Source: Raffaelea ambrosiae
Taxonomy: Eukaryota; Ascomycota; Sordariomycetes; Ophiostomatales; Ophiostomataceae
Assembly: GCA_002778195.1 (NCBI GenBank)
Contig: PCDI01000001.1
Location: 2,244,939 to 2,308,938, forward strand
Reading direction: 5' to 3'
Length of the DNA stretch: 64,000 bases
Within the stretch, counting starts at the first letter, position 1; the number at the start of each line of letters is the position of its first letter. This document shows positions 54,835 through 63,219 of the stretch, one piece after another. Under the pieces are notes generated by a model. It ran no database searches. It saw only the letters and a list, made by a program, of their open reading frames with translations, and was not told where the DNA came from. Made by a program: the position numbers and the translations under genes.

Positions 54835-56014
54835 ATGCGCGCGACGCTGATGCCCACTCGCCATGGCGACGCCAAGGACGCTTCCCCTCCACGAACCGAG
54901 GAAAGCGTCCTCCCGGCTACTCAGTCTCGAAAACGGCAGAGCAGTGCTGGCGACCACGACATCGAACAGCCAGCTAAGAGGGCACGCCTGACCAGGAAAA
55001 ACCCTTTCTCGGCTCGACAGGATGACAAGGAAGAGGAGGGAGAAAGAGGGGTCGCCGCACCCCGCCCCGAAGAAGTCGACAGAAGACGATGACTCGAAAA
55101 CGACCACATCGAAGACGACATCGACCACGACCACGGGATTTGCTATCCGGGCGTACAGGAACGGCATCCTTGATCGTGTTGGCTCCAAAGCTCCTCAGAA
55201 TCTCAAGCAAATCCGCCAGCGGTACGCAGAGCAACGTCAAACTGCCTCGCCCACCGAGTCTATGTACGAGGATTACGTGAACAGAGTCGACGCCTCTTAC
55301 AACGAAGCGACGGTCGTCATTGAAGCCGGCAATAGACTCCTCAAAGACTATGGCGACAAGGGCTACAGGAGGAGCTTCAACCATGCCTTCACAGGGTTTT
55401 TTAAGGACGCAGGTTTCAACAACGGCCTCTCCGCTCCTCAACCAGACTTTGTCGAGGGGCTGCAAATGCCAGAGTATGATCCGTTCCCGGTGGAAGAGTA
55501 TGTGGATGGGGCCGTTTTGTACAAGGACAATCAGCGCTCCATAACACTGCCACATCTGGCTGGCAAGTGGAAGGGCCCCGACGGGAGCATGAAGGAGGCG
55601 GGTTTGCAGAGCAGCTAGGACGGGGCGGCTCTCGTTTGTGCGCGGAATCAAGCGCTTGCCCATCTGGGGAACCCCGACCCTCCGGGCCATGCCCATGTCA
55701 CGACCTTTGCCACGAACGGCAACACCTTGACCCTGTATGCGCACTATGCACTCCAGGCGGACGACGGCAGGCTGAAATACCACCACTACCCTGTCTCATC
55801 GACCAATCTGACCGCCTCTCGGAAAGACATGAGAGATGGCCGGTCAGCGCTGCGGAATGCGCAAGACTACGCCAGAAACCAGTCATATGCCCTGAGAGAC
55901 CAGTTGGCTGCGGACTGGAAACAACAGCAGCAGCACGACAACCCGGCTAGTAGAAAAGAAAACGAAACAAACAAAGCCCAGGGCTTCTCTTCCGCGACAA
56001 TGAACAGGTTCTGA
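54835..56014 (+). pseudogene. DUF7924-like fungal gene, broken by a stop and probably a frameshift
   Basis: Three pieces of one recognisable protein lie in order. The first (from ATG 54835) ends in EQPAKRARLTRKNPF and runs out of frame by 55092. The second is open in another phase (ATG 55022 to 55618), with TTGFAIRAYRNGILD, MYEDYVNRVDASYNEATVVI, NRLLKDYGDKGYRRSFNHAF, GLSAPQPDFVEGLQMPEYD and LPHLAGKWKG. The third resumes in the same phase straight after a TAG at 55616-55618 (DGAALVCARNQALAHLGNPD, LYAHYALQADDGRLKYHHYP, LRNAQDYARNQSYALRDQLA) and ends at 56014. Fungal proteins with this plan (DUF7924, name from memory) have Tyr at the TAG position. No intron can remove the stop. Members are of unknown function, expanded and often pseudogenised in filamentous fungi. 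Confidence 0.75.
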
Positions 56015-56029
56015 TTCGCGACGCGTCTT

Positions 56030-56125
56030 CGGCGGGCCCGGACGGTGCCCCGGGGGGTCTCCACCTCCCAGAGACCGTCGGCGTCGATCCGCGTCAGGGC
56101 CGTCGCCGGCGTGTGCGTGTGCAGC
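56030..56125 (-). repeat. Inverted 96-bp copy of an internal part of the FAD oxidoreductase gene
   Basis: The reverse complement of 56030-56125 matches 52352-52447 at 95 of 96 positions; the one change turns a Phe codon (TTC) into Ile (ATC). On the minus strand it would encode TPATALTRIDADGLWEVETP. Flanks on either side do not match the source gene, and no target-site duplication is obvious. Confidence 0.92.
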
Positions 56126-56703
56126 AGGAGTGAGATCGAGTCTGGCATCCTGACTGGTTCCTGAAAGCACTACCCCAAGAGAGTCAGAACGAGTCTCACT
56201 TTGTGATGACGTGAAGCGTAGCAGTCTTGGCCTCCCCCAGGTTCCGTGGACATTGCCCGGCGCCTCGGGTTGGTTCTGTGCGATTGTTTGCACATGGAGT
56301 GCCGGCATTTGTTTCGTTTCGTTTCGTCTTGGCGTTGTTTGTCTTGGCGGTCCTTGTGTAAGCCAGCGTGGTATTCTGGGCCAACGGCTTCGACCATGCC
56401 GCCGGAAGCCAGCCTATCCAGCACTGCCTACCCCCAATTTTAGGTCCTGCCGCTGGGCTCAGCCCGTTGTTGGTGCCAGTAAGCTTTTTAAGCTTCTTTT
56501 GCCTTAGTGGCTGCCACAGTGTTGTATTTTGAGATGTCTCTTATTGAATTTATGGGGCCAACGCTCACGGCCAGCGGAGGCTCACCAACAAAGTGTCTCT
56601 CGAATTAGAGGCTCCTGCAATCGGCCGGTAAGCTGATTGAAGATGGTCAACGTACACCACATCGCAGCTTCGAGATGGCGGAAGAAAGGTGAAGATGCAA
56701 AGA

Positions 56704-56709
56704 TATAAA
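56704..56709 (+). promoter_or_regulatory. TATAAA upstream of the five-repeat gene
   Basis: 247 bp before the ATG at 56956, followed by a poly-A tract and T-rich leader. Position is plausible if the 5' UTR is about 200 nt. Confidence 0.35.
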
Positions 56710-56955
56710 GAGAGCCTGAATTCCGTCTTCACTTGAGATTTTGTTTCATCATAAACCAACAAAACAATTAAAAAAAAAAAAACAAAGAGCCGAGCAATCA
56801 GCCCTTTTTTCTTTTTCTTTTTTCTTTTTTTTTTTTGCGTCTTTCGCCTTACGTCTTTTCTTTTTTTTTTTTCCTTATTTCCTTATTTTCCTTCCATCTT
56901 TCGTTCATCTTCTTGTTTCTTTCGTCAGAAAACACCAGTCTTTACATTCGACATA

Positions 56956-58782
56956 ATGCAGTCCTCTTTCCTGCTTTCTCTCCTCGCTGCTGCCGGTGCC
57001 ATCGCGGCCCCGGCCCGCCATCATGGCAGCGCCAAGCCGCCGGTCCGTGTGATTCTTCAAGACCAAGCCACCGAGACGGGCTCCCAGACCCAGCTTCCCT
57101 TTGGCCGGCGCGCCGAGAGCCGCCCGGTTGGCTCTTCGGGTCCGTTTTCCACCGTCGAGCTCAAAGTCGGCGGCCACTCGGAGCAGTCCCTCCGTTGCAA
57201 AATCCTTGACAACAAGGGCCAGCCGATCATCGTCACCCGCGGCGCCAATGTCGACACCACCTTCTCGGATGCCGGCAAGGGCCCTTGGTCGTTCCCCCCT
57301 ACCGAGGTCATCGACATCATTTGCGACCCTTCCTTCAAGGCGGCTCCCGTCGCTCCGCCCGCCACCCAGCCGCCTGTCCGCGTGGTTCTTCAGGACCAGG
57401 CCTCGGAGCTTGGCACCCAGACGGAGCTCCCCTTCGGTCTACGCACAGTCAGCAAGCCGGTCGGTGGCAGCGGCCCCTTCTCTACCGTGGAGCTGAATGT
57501 CGGCGACGACTCCGAGCAGTCCCTGCGCTGCCAGATCCTCGACAACAACGGCCATCCTATCGTTGTCACCCGTGGTGCCAACGTTGACACCACCTTCTCG
57601 GATGCTGGTAAAGGTCCCTGGTCGTTCACTAAGACGGAGGTCTCTGATATCATCTGCGACCCGGCCTTTAAGGCTGCTCCCGCTCCCGTTTCTACTTCGA
57701 CCAGTGCTTCGACCAGTGCCCCGACTGGTGCTCCCTCCGCCAAGCCGCCTGTCCGCGTGGTTCTTCAGGACCAGGCCTCGGAGCTTGGCACCCAGACGGA
57801 GCTCCCTTTCGGTCGGCGCGTCGAGAGCAAGCCTGTCGGTGGCAGCGGTCCCTTCTCGACCGTTGAACTGAACGTTGGTGATGCTACCGAGCAGTCCCTG
57901 CGCTGCCAGATCCTGGACAACCGTGGCGCTCCTATCACCGTTACGCGTGGTGCTAACGTCGACACTACCTTCTCGGATGCTGGTAAAGGTCCTTGGTCGT
58001 TTACCAAGACGGAGGTGTCTGATATCATCTGCGACCCAGCTTTCAAAGCTGCTCCCGCTCCCGTTTCTACTTCGACCAGTGCTTCGACCAGTGCCCCGAC
58101 TGGTGCTCCCTCCACCAAGCCGCCTGTCCGCGTGGTTCTTCANGANCAGGCCTCNGANNTNGGCNNCCAGACNGAGCTCCCTTTCGGTCGGCGCGTCGAG
58201 AGCAAGCCTGTCGGTGGCAGCGGTCCCTTCTCGACCGTTGAACTGAACGTTGGTGACGCTACCGAGCAGTCCCTGCGCTGCCAGATCCTGGACAACCGCG
58301 GCGCCCCCATCACCGTTACGCGTGGTGCCAACGTCGACACCACTTTCTCGGACGCCGGCAAGGGCCCTTGGTCGTTTACCAAGACGGATGTGTCTGATAT
58401 TATCTGCGACCCTGCTTTTAAGGCTGCTCCTATTTCTGCCCCGACTAGCGGTGCTCCCACTGCTAAGCCGCCTGTTCGTGTGGTCCTCCAAGACCAGGCC
58501 TCTGAAATCGGCGGCCAGACCGAGCTTCCATTCGGCCAGCGCGTCGAGAGCAAGCCTGTTGGCGGCAGCGGCCCCTACTCGACCGTCGAGCTGAACGTTG
58601 GCGACGACACTGAACAGGCCCTCCGTTGCCAGATCCTGGACAACCGCGGCGCCCCCATCACTGTTACGCGTGGTGCCAACGTTGACACTACTTTCTCGGA
58701 CGCCGGCAAGGGCCCCTGGTCTTTCACCAAGACCGATGTCAGCGACATTATTTGCGACCCTTCGTTCAAGTCTGTGAACTGA
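56956..58782 (+). CDS. Secreted protein with five tandem two-cysteine repeats
   Basis: Single exon of 608 aa. Signal peptide MQSSFLLSLLAAAGAIAAPA. Five repeats of about 100 residues begin at nucleotides 57034, 57367, 57742, 58117 and 58465 (spacing 333, 375, 375, 348), each starting PPVRV(I/V)LQDQA and holding ELPFGRR, KPVGGSGPFSTVELNVG, one Cys in SLRCQILDN, VTRGANVDTTFSDAGKGPWSF and a second Cys in DIICDP. Repeats 2-4 are joined by Ser/Thr/Pro-rich linkers (APVSTSTSASTSAPTGAPS). One repeat resembles the single-domain small secreted proteins of fungi with two conserved cysteines; the family is not recognised by name. Probably an extracellular or wall-associated, multivalent protein. Nine N bases (58143-58173) in repeat 4 leave some residues undefined; the frame is unaffected. 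Confidence 0.9.
   Translation: MQSSFLLSLLAAAGAIAAPARHHGSAKPPVRVILQDQATETGSQTQLPFGRRAESRPVGSSGPFSTVELKVGGHSEQSLRCKILDNKGQPIIVTRGANVDTTFSDAGKGPWSFPPTEVIDIICDPSFKAAPVAPPATQPPVRVVLQDQASELGTQTELPFGLRTVSKPVGGSGPFSTVELNVGDDSEQSLRCQILDNNGHPIVVTRGANVDTTFSDAGKGPWSFTKTEVSDIICDPAFKAAPAPVSTSTSASTSAPTGAPSAKPPVRVVLQDQASELGTQTELPFGRRVESKPVGGSGPFSTVELNVGDATEQSLRCQILDNRGAPITVTRGANVDTTFSDAGKGPWSFTKTEVSDIICDPAFKAAPAPVSTSTSASTSAPTGAPSTKPPVRVVLXXQAXXXGXQXELPFGRRVESKPVGGSGPFSTVELNVGDATEQSLRCQILDNRGAPITVTRGANVDTTFSDAGKGPWSFTKTDVSDIICDPAFKAAPISAPTSGAPTAKPPVRVVLQDQASEIGGQTELPFGQRVESKPVGGSGPYSTVELNVGDDTEQALRCQILDNRGAPITVTRGANVDTTFSDAGKGPWSFTKTDVSDIICDPSFKSVN
57034..58782 (+). repeat. Five tandem coding repeats (333-375 bp)
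   Basis: Units start at 57034, 57367, 57742, 58117 and 58465. Units 2 to 4, with their linkers, are nearly identical at the DNA level, including long exact blocks. Units 1 and 5 are more diverged, as expected if unequal crossover or gene conversion homogenises the middle. Confidence 0.92.
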
Positions 58783-59869
58783 TTTGCGGGACTGTAAACG
58801 ATAATTGCTTCTACTTTATACGGGGGGGGGATTTGAGAGACTTTGGGGAATTTCGCATCGGACCGGTTAATAATAGGCATAGGGGGGACTTTATCACGCA
58901 TGGATGGACGCGGTGTTTTCTGTTTTCACTGGGTTCACTTTTACTTTAAAATTTGTTTTGCTTCTTGTTTTCAGTCATTCTCTCTACATTTTACTTTATT
59001 GACCTATACATATTACCATCACAGTCATTACTAGATAGATTGTTCAATCTCAAACTTTTGTGGTTGATTTATACGTTCCTGGTTGTGATTCTACTATGGA
59101 TGCTGCCAACTTACCAGTCCCATTGTGCCGGACAAACAGACCATGACTCTGACTCTGATTCCCCGACGGCACGACTAGCAGGGCAAATAAGTTTTATTCG
59201 GATACTGCGGTTGAGAGTGAGAGTCCTAGAAGCACCCCGGCTTCATCACGTGAGCGAGCACAAGAATCTGGTCATGTGGACGCCTATGTCATACAATCCT
59301 TCAGGGAAACGAGGTCGGAGGTAGATTAAGTGGACTGGAGTGAAATTCAGGGATATGTGGTCTCACCGTTGTTGCCCACGAGCAGGAAGGAGAATGCAAA
59401 GGCGTTGAGTTAGCAGCGTGCGGCTCCCAAACGACTGATACGACTAATACGACCAATACGACCCATATGGCGATATGGGGCAGCCTCCTAAAGAAGCGTC
59501 GGCACTTCGTCTTGGCGAGCCGACTCTAGCATTCCCGACGGGTAATCCACGTCGGGTCACTGGTCGCTGGGCGCCATGCTGCTGCCTGCAAGGATTTTTT
59601 TTTAAAAAACAAATCCATGCGGATGGGACAAAAAATAGGACACCGTTGTTGCTGAAGTGTCCTTAGACAATCCGTTGTTGCTGAAGTGTCCTTAGACAAT
59701 CTACATCACGTGAGTATAGGGATTTGCTTGTGGTTGCCTAAAGCGCTGCCTGCCAAAGTTGGGGTATAAGTTCTACATCCTTGTTGGGTGTCACCGCCAA
59801 GCACTCGTTTAATCCGTTGCCTCTCAACGTGTTTTTCTTCATTTTTCTCTTTCTTCATTTGGTCTTCGT
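58783..59869. other. Spacer with short tandem duplications
   Basis: AT-rich 3' flank, a run of four ACGACnnAT-like 9-bp units (about 59430-59465), a perfect 29-bp tandem duplication at 59643-59700 and two CATCACGTGAG motifs (about 59235 and 59703). TATAAG at 59764 may serve the next gene. No gene is supported. Confidence 0.6.
59643..59700 (+). repeat. Perfect 29-bp tandem duplication
   Basis: 59643-59671 and 59672-59700 are identical, 170 bp upstream of the dioxygenase start. Confidence 0.92.
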
Positions 59870-60854
59870 ATGTTTCTCCGTCCAAAACCAAACATGTTTG
59901 GAATGATTCGCGGTCTGGCCAGCGGGCTCACTAAATCCCGTCCACAACCACCGGTCGTGCCCGTCAAAACCAAATACGTATCCAACGATATCGCCATTCC
60001 GGACACGTTTCTGACGGGCCCCCCGGCCAAGCCCATCACCTCCCATCCCGTCAACTTTGCCGCCTCGCCACTGCCCCAGTACGCAGGGTGCACAGCTCTC
60101 GTACTGGAAAATGTCCTGTCTCCGGACGAGTGCAAGGAGCTGATCCGCCTCGCAGAGGCTTCCGTCCCTGGGGCCGGCGACGCCGGACCGAGTGGAGAAT
60201 TTAACGCGTGGAAACCGGCCCTCGTCAACATGGGCGTCGGCGTGGAGGCTGCGATCCCGGGCTACCGCGAGAGCGACAGGATCATCTGGGACCAGCAGGT
60301 CGTCGTCGACCGTCTGTGGGAGCGGTGCGCGCAGAGCGCTGGACTGCGGGAGAAGCTGGCCGCCTGCCCGGCACACGCATACCAGGGGCCGGGACAGTGG
60401 GAGTTCCGCCGGCTCAACAACCGGATGCGCTTCCTCAAGTACACGGCCGGACAGTACTTCAAAGGTCAGTCCTCCTCCCTCTTCCTCTTCTCGAGCCTGT
60501 GGCTGGAACGACTAACATGCTTCTCTTCGTCCAGCACACTGCGATGGCCCTTACTACTACGATGAGGATGGCAAGCATTTCACGACCTTTTACACTGTGC
60601 ACCTCTACCTCAACAATTCGTCCGAGGCCGATCCCGAATCCGATCTTGTCGGCGGGGCCACGTCTTTCCTGTCGCGGAACGAAACAGAGCGCGTAGACGT
60701 CAATCCAAAGGCTGGCAGCGTGCTGATATTTCAGCACAAACGACTGCTTCACGAGGGGGCGACTGTCCTCAAGGGAGTCAAGTTTACCATGAGGACTGAT
60801 ATTCTGTACCAGTGGGTTCCCGAAGATGGACAAGATCAGGAAAAGCCCACCTAG
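59870..60854 (+). CDS. 2-oxoglutarate/Fe(II) dioxygenase, prolyl-4-hydroxylase-like
   Basis: Two exons, 59870-60464 and 60535-60854 (70-bp intron, GTCAGT to CAG), 304 aa. An alternative ATG is at 59894. The P4Hc fold is recognisable: VLENVLSPDECKELIRLAE, then NNRMRFLKYTAGQYFKAHCD, in which H200 and D202 form the HxD iron motif (H200 is completed across the splice). After FYTVHLYLN and GGATSF come the distal ligand H271 (RLLHEG) and the 2-oxoglutarate-binding basic residue, likely K281. There is no signal peptide or ER retention signal, so this is probably a cytosolic or nuclear fungal P4H-like enzyme rather than a collagen-type one. Substrate unknown; it may hydroxylate a protein proline or a small molecule. 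Confidence 0.92.
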
Positions 60855-61959
60855 AATAGATCAATGCAGGGGCAGCCTGCCAAGCACGGGACGCGGCACC
60901 CTAGTGCACACACATCCTCGTTGCCCTTTTTGCATTTTTATTTACTGTTATTTTTTTGTGGAAAAGCACATCCATCGAGTCGCTATAAGAAGCGAAGATA
61001 GCATGAGCATATGCATGTGTACAAAGGTGTACAAAGGTCCGTAAACAAGATTACGTGAACAGCGTTACAAGAGAGTAGCGTCCAGTTGGCTCTTTCTCAA
61101 ATGAATTGGTTGACAACATGCTTTCTAGGACTTGGGCGATAAGAGCTGTCTTGGTAATGGCCCGTCTGCGAATCGAATTGCCAGACTCCTTCTAGAAGGC
61201 CCCTTGTTCTTATCCGACGGTACTCTGTAAGATTAGCGGGCGAAACCACCTGCTGTCTGCCGCTCCTGACTGGCTGGCTGTGGCTGGCCGGCAGGCAGAT
61301 CTGCAGCGCGTTAGTGGATGGATTTAGGGACGATATGGAAGGAGCACTTCGTTTCCACAATCCTGACCAGTCGCACTTTCCTGTTTGGCCACGCCAACCC
61401 CAGTGCGAGACGCCCTGCATTCCAGAAGCGATGATCCTTTGCAGTACCTGGCGCGATGCCTGGCGCGATGCCTGGTCCAGTGCCTGGTGATCGGCCAAGT
61501 TGGGGGGCACAACAAAGACCGACCACAGACAACAAGCAAGCGGCATGACGCCATGTCCTCCACTCAAGTGCAGGCTGGAAAGCACGTTTCAGCTCCCACT
61601 GGACCACACCGAAGGCGACGGCGCGCGGGCACGTGCAATGCGCCAGTGCCGGGAATGGAAGGCCAGGAGGGCCCCCTGGGGACGTAGTTGCCTCTTCTGG
61701 CAGGTGCCCTCGACCACGGCCAAGACAGACCTTGATAGAGGGCAGGCGCAGGAGAGCCAGGAGAGCAGGATCCTGATTACGTACAGTGCAGATCTTGGAT
61801 CTCTCCACTGGGAAAGAGAAGACAAGACGGGGCCATATATACAGCGCTCGTGGCCATCCACGGAGGGGAGAATGTCGGTTCCAATAAAATAAAATAAAAA
61901 CTCGAGTAAACAACCACACATACACACCTGGATACAGGCAGGCCGCAGACGATAACACC
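60855..61959. other. Spacer and promoter of the RNase T2 gene
   Basis: Contains an 11-bp CCTGGCGCGAT-like tandem repeat (about 61446-61490) and a TATATA element near the right end. Frames on both strands here are shadows or low quality. Confidence 0.55.
61836..61841 (+). promoter_or_regulatory. TATA element TATATA before the RNase T2 gene
   Basis: 124 bp upstream of the ATG at 61960, followed by an AATAAAATAAAATAAAA stretch that fits a 5' UTR of A-rich type. Confidence 0.45.
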
Positions 61960-63219
61960 ATGCTCCCCCAAGTCTTCCTACCGGCGGCGGCCGTGGCCGT
62001 CGGCTCGACCGCGGTGGCGGCCAGCTCGGTTTCCTGCCCGACCGATCTGCCGCAGAGCTGCCAGAACACGACGGTCGAGACGAACCTCTGCTGCTTCAAC
62101 TACCCGGGCGGCATCCTGCTGCAGACGCAGTTCTGGGACGCGGACCCGGCCACGGGGCCCTCGGACTCGTGGACGGTCCACGGCCTGTGGCCGGACAACT
62201 GCGACGGCACGTACAAGCAGTTCTGCGACACGTCGCGCGAGGTCACCAACGTGACGGCCATCCTGCAGGCGGCGGCGCCGGACACGCTGACGTACATGAA
62301 CACGTACTGGAAGGACAACTCGGGCGACGACGAGACGTTCTGGGAGCACGAGTTCAACAAGCACGGCACCTGCATCAGCACCTTTGACCCGGACTGCTAC
62401 ACCGACTACGAGCCCACCATGGAGGTGCCCGAGTTCTTCACGCGCACCGTCGACCTCTTCAAGACGCTGCCGTCGTACGAGTGGCTGGCGGCGGCCGGCA
62501 TCACCCCCAGCAGCAGCAAGACGTACACCCTCGCCGCCATCCAGAGCGCCCTCGCCGCCAACCGCGACGGCCATGCGCCGCTCGTCAACTGCAACGACAG
62601 CGACGAGCTCGACGAGCTCTGGTACATGTTCAACGTCAAGGGCTCGGCCCAGACCGGCACGTACATTGCCATCGACCCGGTGGGCTCGTCCACCTGCCCC
62701 AGCTCGGGCATCAAATACCTGCCCAAGAGCGGCTCGGGTTCCGGCGGCGGCAGCAGCAGTTCTTCCGTCGTGGCCTCGTCCACCACCACTCCCCCGAGTG
62801 TTTCGTCCACCACCTCGGCCTCGGGCAGCCCCTCGGCCACGCCCTCGGGCTCGCTGTCCGGCTCGGGCTATGTGTACGTCAGCACGTCCGACGCCTCGTC
62901 GTCGGCCGGCTACCTGGTCAGCGGCGGCAAGTGGATCAGCGGCAGCGGCACGCCGGCGACGTTCACGGCGGCGTCGTCTGGCTCGGGCTTCACGCTCAAG
63001 AGCAGCAAGGGCACCTGCGCCGTCTCGGACGACGACGGCTCGCTGTCGTGCTCCAGCTCGGTGTCGACGGGCAGCGTCTTTGGCTACGACGGGACCTATC
63101 TGACGTATAGCGGCTCGTCCGACTTTTATGCCGCCTCGACGCCGTCGGGCACGACCCAGGCCACCGTGTATGCCCAGTCGCAGTCGGTGACTCTGCAGCT
63201 GACGTGGTCGGCAAAATAG
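61960..63219 (+). CDS. Secreted ribonuclease T2 with C-terminal extension
   Basis: Single exon, 419 aa. Signal peptide about 1-21 (MLPQVFLPAAAVAVGSTAVA), then SCPTDLPQSC and many cysteines. Catalytic segment CAS I is WTVHGLWPDNCDG (His near 74) and CAS II is FWEHEFNKHGTC (Glu 131, Lys 134, His 135), so the RNase is expected to be active. The catalytic domain ends near 255 with IDPVGSSTCPSSGIKYLPK. A Gly/Ser/Thr-rich linker (about 257-305) leads to an extra domain of about 110 residues (GYVYVSTSDASSSAGYLVSGG to the end), like the C-terminal extension of Rny1-type fungal T2 enzymes. It cleaves single-stranded RNA with a 2',3'-cyclic intermediate, in the vacuole, outside the cell or at the wall. 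The antisense frame over this gene is a GC-bias shadow. Confidence 0.95.
   Translation: MLPQVFLPAAAVAVGSTAVAASSVSCPTDLPQSCQNTTVETNLCCFNYPGGILLQTQFWDADPATGPSDSWTVHGLWPDNCDGTYKQFCDTSREVTNVTAILQAAAPDTLTYMNTYWKDNSGDDETFWEHEFNKHGTCISTFDPDCYTDYEPTMEVPEFFTRTVDLFKTLPSYEWLAAAGITPSSSKTYTLAAIQSALAANRDGHAPLVNCNDSDELDELWYMFNVKGSAQTGTYIAIDPVGSSTCPSSGIKYLPKSGSGSGGGSSSSSVVASSTTTPPSVSSTTSASGSPSATPSGSLSGSGYVYVSTSDASSSAGYLVSGGKWISGSGTPATFTAASSGSGFTLKSSKGTCAVSDDDGSLSCSSSVSTGSVFGYDGTYLTYSGSSDFYAASTPSGTTQATVYAQSQSVTLQLTWSAK

Larger units (their letters stand above)
56015..56955. other. Spacer with inverted gene fragment and promoter of the repeat-protein gene
   Basis: Begins with the 96-bp copied fragment of the FAD oxidoreductase gene (listed). 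It ends with A-rich, then T-rich leader DNA of the five-repeat gene, including TATAAA at 56704-56709. No intact gene. Confidence 0.6.
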
